In this document: piece by piece, positions 41,097 to 49,942 of the stretch
How positions within the stretch are numbered: position 1 is the stretch's first letter
Layout: each line of letters starts with the position of its first letter
DNA from: Halobaculum limi
GTDB taxonomy: Archaea > Halobacteriota > Halobacteria > Halobacteriales > Haloferacaceae
Assembly (NCBI RefSeq): GCF_029490015.1
Contig: NZ_CP120468.1
Coordinates: 310,001 to 374,000, forward strand
DNA: 64,000 nt
Reading direction: 5' to 3'
Made by a program: the position numbers and the translations under genes
Notes under the pieces: model-generated
Told to the model about the DNA's origin: nothing
Databases searched by the model: none
What the model saw: only the letters and a program-made list of their open reading frames with translations

Positions 41097-42259
41097 CACA
41101 GCACCTCGGTCAGGGCGTCCACGACCTCGCGGGCGTGCCCCTCGTTCACCACGAGCGGCGGGAGCAGGCGGACCACCGAGCGACCCGCAGGCAGCGCGAG
41201 GATCTGGTGGTTCAGCGCCAAATCGCGCAGGTATCGGTTCGCGCCGCGCTTCACCTCGACGCCGACCATCAGGCCCTCGCCGCGCACCTCGCGCACGGGC
41301 AGGTCGTGGTCCTCGACCGCGTCTTCGAGGATGGTCGTGAGGTAGTCGCCAACCTTCGCGGCGTTGCCGGGAACGTCGTGGGCGACGAGTTCCTCCAGCG
41401 TTGCGTTCGCGGCGGCGGCGACGACTGGGTTGCCCGAGAACGTCGAGCCGTGACTGGCCGCGCCGTCGGCGATCCAGTCGGCACACAGCGTCGCACCCAG
41501 CGGCAGACCGGAGGCGACACCTTTCGCCGTCGTCAACACGTCGGGGACGACGCCCGCGCCCTCGCAGGCCCAAATGTCGCCCGTCCGCCCGAGGCCAGTC
41601 TGAATCTCGTCGAACACGAGCGCCGCGCCCGCGTCCTCCGTTAGGTCGCGGGCCGTCTGCAGGTAGCCAGGGTCGGCGGGATTGATGCCGCCCTCCCCTT
41701 GCACAGGTTCGAGGAAGACCGCGGCGGTCTCGTCGTCGACGGCCTCCGCGAGCGCCTCGCTGTCGCCGTAGTCGACGAACTCGACGCCGCCCGCGACCGG
41801 TTCGAACGGCGCGCGGTACTTCTTCTTCCACGTCATCGCGAGCGCTCCTAGCGTTCTGCCGTGGAAACCGCGCTTCGTGGCGACGATCTTCTCGCGGCCG
41901 GTCGCCGAGCGAGCGAACTTCAGCGCCGCCTCGTTCGCCTCCGTCCCGGAGTTACACAGCCACACCTTCGAGAGGTCGCCGGGCGCGATTGCGCCGAGGC
42001 GTTCATACAGTTCCGTGCGGGCGGCGTTCGGGTACGACGCCTGCACGTACAGCAGGTCGGCCGCTTGCTCCTGCACCGCGTCGACCACGCCGTCGGGGCA
42101 GTGCCCCAGCGGCGTGCAGGCGTAACTCGCACCGAAGTCGAGGTACTCGGTGCCGTCGCTGGCGGTGAGGTGGACGCCGTCGCCAGATTCGATCTCGATG
42201 GGCTTCTCCGAGAAGACGAATCCCTCGCCGTGTTCGGAGGGGTCGTCGAAGACGCTCAT
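41096..42259 (-). CDS. argD: Acetylornithine/[LysW]-glutamate semialdehyde aminotransferase
   Basis: 387 residues of class III PLP aminotransferases. SGTEANEAALKFAR, FDEIQTGLGRTG and the PLP-lysine TTAKGVASGLPLGA are present. Overlaps argB by ATGA (42256-42259) and argE by TGATG. Transfers an amino group to the carrier-bound semialdehyde. Confidence 0.95.
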   Translation of the reverse strand: MSVFDDPSEHGEGFVFSEKPIEIESGDGVHLTASDGTEYLDFGASYACTPLGHCPDGVVDAVQEQAADLLYVQASYPNAARTELYERLGAIAPGDLSKVWLCNSGTEANEAALKFARSATGREKIVATKRGFHGRTLGALAMTWKKKYRAPFEPVAGGVEFVDYGDSEALAEAVDDETAAVFLEPVQGEGGINPADPGYLQTARDLTEDAGAALVFDEIQTGLGRTGDIWACEGAGVVPDVLTTAKGVASGLPLGATLCADWIADGAASHGSTFSGNPVVAAAANATLEELVAHDVPGNAAKVGDYLTTILEDAVEDHDLPVREVRGEGLMVGVEVKRGANRYLRDLALNHQILALPAGRSVVRLLPPLVVNEGHAREVVDALTEVL

Positions 42260-43212
42260 TCGCTCACCTCCGCGTCGGCATCAGCGGCGGTGTCCGTGTC
42301 GTCGGTCGCGTCTTCGTCGACAACTGCGGACCGCTCGATGCGCGTTCCTGTCCCGTCGAGTGCCGCGACGATGGGGTCGCGGACGTTCGCGTCGGCGACG
42401 GTGACCGCGGGGGCGCCCGCTTCGAGCGCCTCGGTCGCCGCCATCACCTTCCGCGTCATGAATCCCTCGGCGGCGTCGGTGAGCGCCTCGTACTCTCCCG
42501 GCGTCGCCACCGACTCGATGAGCGTCTCGGGGTCGTCCGGGTCGGCGTACACGCCCGAGACGTCCGTGAGGACGACCAGTTCCGCGCCGAGTGCGCCCGC
42601 GACGGCCGCGGCCGCACGGTCTGCGTCAGTGTTGACGGGCGTTCCCTCGCTCTCGGACTCCATCCCGAACATCGGCGGCGAGACGACCGGCGTGTAACCG
42701 TCCGCCAACAACGTGTCGAGGAGACCGTCGTTCACCTGCTTGGGCGTCCCCGAGTGGTCGCCGCGTCTGATCTTCTTCTTCCCGTCCTCGACGACGCGGA
42801 CCGCGGACTTGCGCGGGCCGGTGAGGAGGCCGCCGTCGACGCCGGAGAGGCCGACCGCGTCGACGCCCGCGTTCTTCAGCGCCGTGACCAAGTCGGTGTT
42901 CACTTGCCCGGCAAGCGCCATCGTGAACGCTTCCATCGTCTCGGCGTCGGTGAAGCGGCCGGTGACCCCCGAGGGCGTCTCGACGTACTCCGACTCCTTG
43001 CCGAGGGCTGCGAGCAGGTCGTCGACGGCGGTCGATCCGCCGTGAACGACGACCACGTCACGGCCGTTGGCGACGAGGTGCGCGATATCACCGACTGCGC
43101 CCGCGGGGTCGACGGCGCGCGCGCCGCCGAGTTTCACGACGACAGGCGGGCCGTTGCCGCCGTCGGCCAGCACTTCGCCGTCGGCCACGGCGGCCGCACC
43201 GGGCCAACTCAC
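42256..43212 (-). CDS. argB: [LysW]-glutamate/aminoadipate kinase
   Basis: 318 residues of the amino-acid kinase family: VVKLGGARAVDPAG, VVVHGGSTAVDDL, and VLTDVSGVYADPDDPE. From a GTG start that overlaps the argC stop by GTGA (43209-43212). A longer frame upstream is Arg-rich and not coding. Phosphorylates the carrier-bound glutamate. Confidence 0.93.
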   Translation of the reverse strand: MSWPGAAAVADGEVLADGGNGPPVVVKLGGARAVDPAGAVGDIAHLVANGRDVVVVHGGSTAVDDLLAALGKESEYVETPSGVTGRFTDAETMEAFTMALAGQVNTDLVTALKNAGVDAVGLSGVDGGLLTGPRKSAVRVVEDGKKKIRRGDHSGTPKQVNDGLLDTLLADGYTPVVSPPMFGMESESEGTPVNTDADRAAAAVAGALGAELVVLTDVSGVYADPDDPETLIESVATPGEYEALTDAAEGFMTRKVMAATEALEAGAPAVTVADANVRDPIVAALDGTGTRIERSAVVDEDATDDTDTAADADAEVSE

Positions 43213-44246
43213 GGCGACCCCACGGGGTGGAGCCCCTGGAAGTCGAGGCCGGCCGTCTCCTCGAACTCGAGCGCGATGTTTGCGGCGTGGACCGCCTGCC
43301 CAGCCGCGCCTTTCATCACGTTGTCGATGGCCGAGAAGGCGACCACGCGACCGTTCGCGGGGTCGAGTTCGAATCCAACCTCCGCGTAGTTCGTCCCGGC
43401 AACGGCCTTCGGTTCGGGGTAGCGATACACGCCGCCGCCGCCCGCGACGAGGCGGACGAACGGTTCGTCGTCGTACGCCTCCCGATACGCGCCCCACAGG
43501 TCGCCCGTGGTAACGCGGTCGGCGGGGAAGGCGTGACACGTCGCGGCCGCGCCGCGCGTCATATCCACCGCGTGGACGGTGAACGACAGCGACAGACCCA
43601 GTTCCTGTTGGATCTCCGCCTCGTGGCGGTGGCCCGTCGGCGCGTACGGACGGACGACGCCCGAGCGCTCGGGGTGGCTGGAGGCGGCACCGCCGCCCGC
43701 GCCACCCTCCGAGGAGCCGACCTTCAAGTCCGCGACGACGCGGTCGTCGGGCGTGATGACGCCCGAGTCGACCAGCGGCTTCAGCGCCAGCATCGTCGCG
43801 GTCGCGTTACAGCCGCCGGAGGCGATCAGATCCGCGCCCTCCAACTTCTCGCGCCCGAGTTCGGGCAGCGCGTACGCGGCGTCTGCGAGGTGTTCGGGTG
43901 CGACGTGGCCGTCGTACCACTCGTCGTAGTCGTCTTCGTCGTTCAGGCGGAAGTCCGCCGAGAGGTCGACCACGGTGCCCGCCGTCTCGCGGAACGTGTC
44001 GATGTGCTCCATCGAGACGCCGTGGGGCGTCGACGCGAACAGCACGTCCACCGACTCCAGATCCTCCGGCGAGGAGAAGCGCAGGTCGACCCCGCGGAGG
44101 TTCGGGTGGACGTAGCCGAGCGTCTTGTTCTCGTACTCGCGGCTCGTCGCCTGCGCCAGTTCGAGGTCGGGATGGCCCGTGATGAGACGGCACAGTTCGC
44201 CGCCCGCGAAGCCAGACGCACCGACGACAGATGCGGTGAGCGTCAC
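43209..44246 (-). CDS. argC: [LysW]-glutamyl/aminoadipyl phosphate reductase
   Basis: 345 residues. GASGFAGGELCRLI binds NADPH; GGCNATATMLALKPL holds the active cysteine; HRHEAEIQQELG follows. Overlaps argX by ATGA (44243-44246). Second reductive step of the arginine route. Confidence 0.95.
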   Translation of the reverse strand: MTLTASVVGASGFAGGELCRLITGHPDLELAQATSREYENKTLGYVHPNLRGVDLRFSSPEDLESVDVLFASTPHGVSMEHIDTFRETAGTVVDLSADFRLNDEDDYDEWYDGHVAPEHLADAAYALPELGREKLEGADLIASGGCNATATMLALKPLVDSGVITPDDRVVADLKVGSSEGGAGGGAASSHPERSGVVRPYAPTGHRHEAEIQQELGLSLSFTVHAVDMTRGAAATCHAFPADRVTTGDLWGAYREAYDDEPFVRLVAGGGGVYRYPEPKAVAGTNYAEVGFELDPANGRVVAFSAIDNVMKGAAGQAVHAANIALEFEETAGLDFQGLHPVGSP

Positions 44247-45118
44247 GCTGTCATCACGGCGTCGTTCGCCACGTCAGCCTTCAGTTCCAGCCAGTCGACG
44301 ACCGCCGCAGGCACATCGACGTCGGTCGCCTCGTTCAGCGCCTTGAACTCGACGGTGTGGTTCACTTCGTGGACGGTGTACTCGCCGTCTGCAGTCTCCA
44401 TCAGGTCGACGCCGAGGAGGCCGCCGCCGACGGCGTCGCTCGCGGTCTGCACCAACTCCTTCGCCTCGTCGTCGAGCGCGAAGTCGGCCGTCTCGCCGCC
44501 CTTCGCGGCGTTGGTGAGCCAGTGGTCCGAAGAGCGCGTCATCGCGGCGACGGGTTCGCCGTCACACGCCAGCACGCGGATGTCGCGGCCGGGCTTCTCG
44601 ACGTACTCCTGCACGTAGAACACCTTGTGCTCGTAGTGGCCGAGCGTCGCCTTGTGCTCCAGAATCGCTTCGGCGGCCGTCTCGGAGTCGAGTTTCGCCA
44701 TCAGGCGACCCCACGAGCCGACGACCGGCTTGACCACGCAGGGGTAGCCGAACTCCTCGATGGCGTCCATCGCGGTCTCCTTCGTGAACGCGACCGTCGT
44801 TGCGGGCGTCGGCACGCCCGCCGACTCCAGCGCGAGACTGTTCTTCACCTTGTCCGCACACACCGCGGCCGTCTCCGGGGCGTTGACGACGGGGACGCCG
44901 TAGTGCGCGAGGAAGCGCGTCGCGTACAGCGAGCGCGAGGTGGCGAGACAGCGGTCGATCACGAGGTCGCAGTCGGTCACGTCCGCGCTGGTCGCGTCGA
45001 GGCCGAACTGCTGTTTGCGAACGTCGATCTTGACGACCTCGTGGCCGCGCTCGCGCAACTCCGCGAGGAGCAGTTTCTCGTCTTTCCGGATCCGTGAGTA
45101 GAGCAGCCCGAACTTCAT
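44243..45118 (-). CDS. argX: RimK-type ligase, glutamate-LysW ligase (ArgX/LysX)
   Basis: 291 residues with an ATP-grasp fold: VVKPVVGSWGRLMAKL and the ADP-forming ligase features EVNHTVEFKALNEATD. It joins glutamate to the C-terminal Glu of LysW at the start of the pathway. The ATG lies one base after the lysW stop (TGAGATG). Confidence 0.93.
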   Translation of the reverse strand: MKFGLLYSRIRKDEKLLLAELRERGHEVVKIDVRKQQFGLDATSADVTDCDLVIDRCLATSRSLYATRFLAHYGVPVVNAPETAAVCADKVKNSLALESAGVPTPATTVAFTKETAMDAIEEFGYPCVVKPVVGSWGRLMAKLDSETAAEAILEHKATLGHYEHKVFYVQEYVEKPGRDIRVLACDGEPVAAMTRSSDHWLTNAAKGGETADFALDDEAKELVQTASDAVGGGLLGVDLMETADGEYTVHEVNHTVEFKALNEATDVDVPAAVVDWLELKADVANDAVMTA

Positions 45119-45119
45119 C

Positions 45120-45290
45120 TCACTCCCCCCAGTCCTCTTCGAGCTCGGGGGCTCGGTCGAGGACCGGCGGGGAGATGTCGACGACTTCCAGTTCGGCACC
45201 GCACGTCTCACAGTCGACGATCTCTCCGACTTCCAGGTCGTCGTGCAGGGCCACCGTACCCCCACACTCGACGCATTCGGCTTCGGTCAT
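45120..45290 (-). CDS. lysW: Amino-group carrier protein LysW
   Basis: 56 residues, acidic, with two zinc CxxC knuckles (CVECGG and CETCGA) and the C-terminal carrier end LEEDWGE, where glutamate is attached. It starts MTEAECVECGG and is followed after one base by argX. It proves that arginine is made by the LysW-carrier route rather than by N-acetylated intermediates. Confidence 0.95.
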   Translation of the reverse strand: MTEAECVECGGTVALHDDLEVGEIVDCETCGAELEVVDISPPVLDRAPELEEDWGE

Positions 45291-45628
45291 GATGTACTCG
45301 ACAGTATCCGAGAGAGGGACTTTAATCCGTCGATGTTGTCAGCAGAAAATAATGTCTGAGGCGTCGCTACGCGGCGATTTCGGGCAGTTCGGCGCGGATC
45401 TCGAATCCGATGTTCGAAATCTGAGTAGTGTAGGCCCCGAGGGGGGCCGGCGGGGCCACCGCCGCCGGCGGACGCGGGGCGGTGGCCTGCACCGGACGCG
45501 TCGACGGTCGGGGCCGGAGCGGTCGTCGCCGCGCCCCTCGTCGTCGCACACCAGTCGCTCGCGGTCGGGCGAGCGGTCGGGGTCGTCGGAGTCCGGTCAT
45601 CGGTCGGGTGGTATTCGTGTCGTGGCGT
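45291..45628 (-). other. 338-bp gap between argH and lysW
   Basis: No secure gene. It holds an 8-bp GC stem GCCGGCGG/CCGCCGGC (45446-45453/45462-45469) with an 8-nt loop. A TATA-like GATTAAAG (about 45328-45335) may give lysW its own promoter. A 77-codon Arg-rich minus frame (45367-45600, ending QISNIGFEIRAELPEIAA) lies here; I do not call it a gene. Confidence 0.5.
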
Positions 45629-47143
45629 TCAGACGTACGTGTCGACCGCGTCGGCCAACGCCACCTCGGCGGCCGCGAGGCCGTCGCGGCGGGTGTCGAG
45701 GGCGGCCGTATGGTCGTCGTACGTCTCGGTCATCCGCGCGACCGACTCGGCGACCGCGTCGGGGGCGGGCCCCCCACGGGATCCACGGGAGGCGACGCTC
45801 CCGGCGGGGTCAAGCGCCGAGTCGAGGGCCGCGCTACTCACGTACTCGTAGAGGGACTCCCCAAGTACTTCTTGTGTGGCCGAGTCAAGATTTGCGGCAA
45901 GTGTCTCTGCGTCGGCGTCGTCTGGTGCGGCCGCGGCCGCCGCCGCGACGACTTCGTGGGCCGTGCGGAAGGGGATGCCCGCCGACGCGAGGGCGTCCGC
46001 GACGCCCGTCGCAGTCGAGAAGCCAGCGCCAGCGTCGGCGGCGCAGGCGTCGGCGTTCCAGTCACCGGTGGCGACCGCGCCCGCGACGACTTCGGTCGCC
46101 TCCGTTGCGTCGTCGACGGCGTCCCACGCGTGCGGCGTCGCACGCTGGAGGTCGCGGTTGTACGCGCGCGGTAGACCCTTCAGCGTCGTCAGCAGACCCG
46201 TCAGATCACCCGACACGTCGCCCGCAACCGCGCGAGCGAGTTCGAGCGTGTCGGGGTTCACCTTCTGTGGCATAATCGACGAGGTCGACGCGTAGTCGTC
46301 GGAGGGGTCGAAGTAGCCGTCTTTCGCGTGTTCGATGAGGTCGGCCGACAGGCCCGACAGCGTCGCCGTCAGGTTCGCCAGCGCCGCGGTTCCCTCGACG
46401 AGGAAGTCGCGGGCCGAGGCGGCGTCGGTCGAGTTCTCGACGACGCCGTCGAAGCCGAGTAACTCGGCCGTACGCTCGCGGTCGACGTCGAACGTGGTGC
46501 CTGCGAACGCCGCGCCGCCCAGCGGCGAGACGTTCGTACGCTCGACCGCCGCGAGCAGACGCTCGGTGTCGCGTTCGACCGCACCCGCGTACGACGACAG
46601 GAAGTGGCCCACCGTCGTCGGTTGGGCGTACTGCCGGTGGGTGAACCCCGGCATCACCGTGTCGGCGTGGTCGGCGGCCGTCTCAAGCAACGCCTCCCGA
46701 AGCGCCAGCGTCGCCTCAGCGGCGTCCAACAGGTCTTCGCGGTAGCGGTAGCGGATGCACGCGGCCACCTCGTCGTTGCGCGAACGGGCAGTGTGCATCT
46801 TCCCCCCAACGGGGCCGACGTGGTCGACGACGGCCGACTCGATAGCCTCGTGGACGTCCTCGCCCTCGGGAAGCGCGGCGTGGCCGGCGTCTTCGACGGC
46901 GGCGAGGCCCGACAGGACTTCGCTCGCCTCATCGTCTGCGATGATGTCCTGCTCCGCGAGCATCACCGTGTGCGCGCGGTCGACCGCCAGGTCCGCGGCG
47001 AAGATGCGCTCGTCGGCCGCGAGACTCGACAGAAAGCCACGGGCGGGGCCGCCCGCGAAGCGGTCGCGCCGGACGACCGTCTCGGCGTCCGCAGTCTCCG
47101 CGGGGTCAGCCCCGTCGCCGTCGTGCGCATCCTCGTCGGTCAT
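45629..47143 (-). CDS. argH: Argininosuccinate lyase
   Basis: 504 residues with the fumarase-superfamily signature TSSIMPQKVNPD, and AGQEMHTARSRND-like GGKMHTARSRNDEVA. It splits argininosuccinate to arginine and fumarate. Its ATG abuts the argG stop (47144). Confidence 0.97.
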   Translation of the reverse strand: MTDEDAHDGDGADPAETADAETVVRRDRFAGGPARGFLSSLAADERIFAADLAVDRAHTVMLAEQDIIADDEASEVLSGLAAVEDAGHAALPEGEDVHEAIESAVVDHVGPVGGKMHTARSRNDEVAACIRYRYREDLLDAAEATLALREALLETAADHADTVMPGFTHRQYAQPTTVGHFLSSYAGAVERDTERLLAAVERTNVSPLGGAAFAGTTFDVDRERTAELLGFDGVVENSTDAASARDFLVEGTAALANLTATLSGLSADLIEHAKDGYFDPSDDYASTSSIMPQKVNPDTLELARAVAGDVSGDLTGLLTTLKGLPRAYNRDLQRATPHAWDAVDDATEATEVVAGAVATGDWNADACAADAGAGFSTATGVADALASAGIPFRTAHEVVAAAAAAAPDDADAETLAANLDSATQEVLGESLYEYVSSAALDSALDPAGSVASRGSRGGPAPDAVAESVARMTETYDDHTAALDTRRDGLAAAEVALADAVDTYV

Positions 47144-48409
47144 CTACTCTGCGACCTCGCCACCATCTGCTTTCAGTTTCTCGCCGTCTTCGTCCTCGGA
47201 GTCCGTCTCCTCGCTCTCCTTCACGCTCGCGAGAATCTTGTTGGCGAGACGCTCTTGGAAGCCGTGGTACTTCGCCACGCCCGTCGCGTCGGCCTGTTCG
47301 ATGCCGTCGACCGTCTCGGTGTTGAACGAGGCGGCCGACTCCGAGTAGACGCCGTACGCGGAGTCGCGGGCGACCGGGCGGCACTGCCCGCCCTGGAGTT
47401 TCACCGTCACCGTCCCCGTCACCTTCTCCTGCCCGGCGTCGAGGTAGCCCTCCAGCGAAGACATCAGCGGCGTGTCGACGAGACCCTTGTACCCCTGCTG
47501 GGCCCACTGGTCGTCGATCTGCTGTTTGAAGTCGCGCTCGGACTTCGTGAACACGAGTTGTTCGAGCGCCTCGTGGGCGGTGAGGAGGACGGTCGCCGCG
47601 GGGTGCTCGTAGTTCTCGCGCACTTTCAGGCCGAGCATCCGGTCTTCCATCATATCGGTGCGGCCGACGCCGTACGCGCCCGCGAGGTCGTTCAGTTCCT
47701 CGATGAGCGTCACTGCGTCGAGTTCCTCGCCGTTCAGCGCGACCGGATGGCCGCCCGCGAACTCGATGTCGACGAGTTCCTCGCCGTCGACGTCGCCGGG
47801 CGTCGTCGTCCAGTCGTAGATGTCCTCCGGCGGGACGTAGGTGGGGTCTTCGAGGTCGTCGCCCTCGACGGAACGCGACCAGAGGTTCGTGTCGATAGAC
47901 CACGCGCCCTCGTTGCCGCCCTCGACGGGGAGGTCCTTCTCGTCGGCGTACTCGATCTCCCACTCGCGGGTGAGGCCGAGTTCGCGGACGGGGGCGATGA
48001 CCTCCTTGTCGGAGGCGCGCCACACGGTCTCGAAGCGGAGTTGGTCGTTACCTTTGCCCGTACACCCGTGCGCGAGCGCGTCACAGTCGTGTTCCTCGGC
48101 GACGCCGAGGATGGCTTCCGCGATGACCGGGCGTGCCAGCGCCGTCCCGAGCGGATACCCCTGATAGGTGGCGTTCGCGCGGACGGAGTCGAGACACAAC
48201 TCCGCGAACTCCTGTTTCGCGTCGACGACGTAGTGTTCCAAGTCGAGTGCCTCCGCGGTCTCCTCGGCCTCGTCGAACTCCTCGCTCGGCTGTCCCACGT
48301 CGACGGTGACGCCGACGACTTCGTCGTAGCCGTACTCCTCTTCGAGCAACGGAACACACACTGTGGTGTCGAGTCCACCGCTGAATGCGAGCGCAACGCG
48401 TTTTGTCAT
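47144..48409 (-). CDS. argG: Argininosuccinate synthase
   Basis: 421 residues. KRVALAFSGGLDTTVCVPLL is the PP-loop; GCTGKGNDQLRFE and NLWSRSVEGDDLEDP follow. First gene of the minus-strand arginine cluster; a TATA-like ATTTATG near 48435-48441 lies about 26 nt before the ATG, which suits a leaderless transcript. Confidence 0.97.
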   Translation of the reverse strand: MTKRVALAFSGGLDTTVCVPLLEEEYGYDEVVGVTVDVGQPSEEFDEAEETAEALDLEHYVVDAKQEFAELCLDSVRANATYQGYPLGTALARPVIAEAILGVAEEHDCDALAHGCTGKGNDQLRFETVWRASDKEVIAPVRELGLTREWEIEYADEKDLPVEGGNEGAWSIDTNLWSRSVEGDDLEDPTYVPPEDIYDWTTTPGDVDGEELVDIEFAGGHPVALNGEELDAVTLIEELNDLAGAYGVGRTDMMEDRMLGLKVRENYEHPAATVLLTAHEALEQLVFTKSERDFKQQIDDQWAQQGYKGLVDTPLMSSLEGYLDAGQEKVTGTVTVKLQGGQCRPVARDSAYGVYSESAASFNTETVDGIEQADATGVAKYHGFQERLANKILASVKESEETDSEDEDGEKLKADGGEVAE

Positions 48410-48769
48410 ACCTCACGCTCGAACGTTGAGACACATAAATTCGGCGCTTGGGAGTTGTGAAATTTAATCGCGGACTGCACGCTACCCGGAGGAACGCGAG
48501 CGGTTCGAGACGAGGGAGAGGGGATGAAGTGGGCCTATCGGGCCCGTCGTCGCGGCGCGACGACTCGCTGTCGCGCCGCGACCGGTCGGACGCGTCGCTC
48601 GAACGAAGAGCGGACGTGAGCGACGGCGTCCACGGTCATACTCGACTGTTTTCGCCCGTCGTCTTAAACCGTATCGGTTTGGCGAAACTTGCATCCCGTG
48701 ACGTGTCCGCAGGCGCCGGTCGCCGTCGGAAACGAACCCGTTTTCCCCGGTCGCATCCGACTCCGAGGT
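48410..48769. other. 360-bp divergent argG / hemC region
   Basis: TATA-like ATTTATG (minus, near 48435-48441) serves argG. On the plus strand AATTTAAT (near 48459-48466) and CTTAAAC (48663-48669) are possible boxes; the second would give hemC a leader of about 75 nt. Between them are three stem-loops annotated separately. Confidence 0.5.
48531..48631 (+). ncRNA. Candidate structured RNA: three consecutive hairpins
   Basis: Hairpin 1: GGGCC/GGCCC (48531-48535/48541-48545). Hairpin 2: perfect 13-bp GTCGCGGCGCGAC/GTCGCGCCGCGAC (48549-48561/48570-48582), 8-nt loop. Hairpin 3: GGACGC-GTCGCTC/GAGCGAC-g-GCGTCC (48588-48600/48618-48631), 13 bp with one bulged G. A plus-strand TATA-like box near 48459 and TTTT at 48650-48653 bracket it. 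Strand is unsure. It could be an RNA gene, a leader, or a set of the GCGAG-loop repeats. Confidence 0.35.
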
Positions 48770-49942
48770 ATGACAACCGGGACGCTGCGGCTCGCCACCC
48801 GCGGCTCCGACCTCGCGCTTCGACAGGCGGCAGGCGTACAGGACGAAATCTCGACACGCCGCCGCGACGTCGAACTGGTCGAGGTGGAGACGCGCGGCGA
48901 CCGCATCGACGACGAACTCATCAGTCGCCTCGGGAAGACGGGCGCGTTCGTGCGCGCCCTCGACCAGAAGGTCCTCGCCGGCGAGGTGGACGCCGCGGTC
49001 CACTCGCTGAAGGACATGCCCACCGAGATGCCCGACGACCTCGTCGTCGCGGCCGTCGGCGAACGCGCCCCCGCCGGCGACGTACTCGTGACCCGCGACG
49101 GCGGCGACCTCGCGGACCTCCCGCGCGGGTCGGTCGTCGGCACCTCCTCGCTCCGGCGGAAAGCGCAGGTGCTGGCCGAACGCCCGGACCTAGAGGTGCG
49201 ACCGCTCCGCGGCAACGTCGACACGCGCCTCCAGAAACTCATCGCACCCGATCTGCAGGCGGAACACGAGCGCCGCGTCGAGGCGGAGGCCGACAAGAAG
49301 GGGAACGCGGCGGAGTTCCGAGAGACCGATGCCGAGTTCGAACGCAGCGTCGAGGAGTGGTTCGACGACCTCACCGAGTTCCAGCGCGGCGCACTCGAAC
49401 ACGATCTCGACCACGAGTACGACGCCATCGTCCTCGCGGAGGCGGGCCTCCGCCGGTCGGACCTGTTCTACCGCGACGAGTACGAAGTCGAGCGCCTCGA
49501 CCGCGCAGACCACGTCCCTGCGCCAGGACAGGGTGCCGTCGCGGTCACCGCGAGCGACCCCGACGTGATCGAGGTCATCCGCAAGGCGATGGACGACGAA
49601 CCGACCCGCGTCGCCACGAGCACGGAACGAACCGTCCTCGCGGAACTGGGCGGGGGCTGTATCGCTCCCATCGGCGTCAACTCGCTCGTCCAGGGCGAAC
49701 ATGTCAAGACTCGCGTGCGCGTGTTGTCCGCGGACGGCGAGACGGAAGTGAGTTCGACGCGCGACCTCCCGCTTCGAACCTACCGAGAGGCCGCCACCGA
49801 GTTCGCCGACTCGCTCCGCAGTCAGGGTGCGGCGGAACTCATCGCGGCCGCGAAGCGAGCGGCGGGCGATGCAGACCCCGGGACGGCCGACGACGCCGAC
49901 GAGACGGCGGACTCGACCGACGACGACACGACGGAGGCGTAG
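48770..49942 (+). CDS. hemC: Porphobilinogen deaminase (hydroxymethylbilane synthase)
   Basis: 390 residues. RLATRGSDLALRQA, HSLKDMPTEMPDDL, GTSSLRRKAQ and the dipyrromethane cofactor cysteine C297 in GGGCIAPIG. A haloarchaeal insertion of about 60 residues follows RGNVDTRLQKL. The ATG gives MTTGTLRLATRGSD. First gene of hemC-cobA-hemD. Confidence 0.97.
   Translation: MTTGTLRLATRGSDLALRQAAGVQDEISTRRRDVELVEVETRGDRIDDELISRLGKTGAFVRALDQKVLAGEVDAAVHSLKDMPTEMPDDLVVAAVGERAPAGDVLVTRDGGDLADLPRGSVVGTSSLRRKAQVLAERPDLEVRPLRGNVDTRLQKLIAPDLQAEHERRVEAEADKKGNAAEFRETDAEFERSVEEWFDDLTEFQRGALEHDLDHEYDAIVLAEAGLRRSDLFYRDEYEVERLDRADHVPAPGQGAVAVTASDPDVIEVIRKAMDDEPTRVATSTERTVLAELGGGCIAPIGVNSLVQGEHVKTRVRVLSADGETEVSSTRDLPLRTYREAATEFADSLRSQGAAELIAAAKRAAGDADPGTADDADETADSTDDDTTEA

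Noticed and set aside
42256-43539. Longer argB frame
   Set aside because: The extension overlaps argC and is Arg-rich; the GTGA overlap at 43209-43212 gives the natural start.
45367-45600. Arg-rich 77-codon frame
   Set aside because: The C-terminus looks almost coding-like, but most of it is Arg/Pro/Ala from GC-rich DNA. Kept only as a finding about the gap.
48481-48520. tRNA-like GGTTCGAG near the argG/hemC hairpins
   Set aside because: No acceptor stem or CCA-flanking pairing could be drawn, and no anticodon arm fits.
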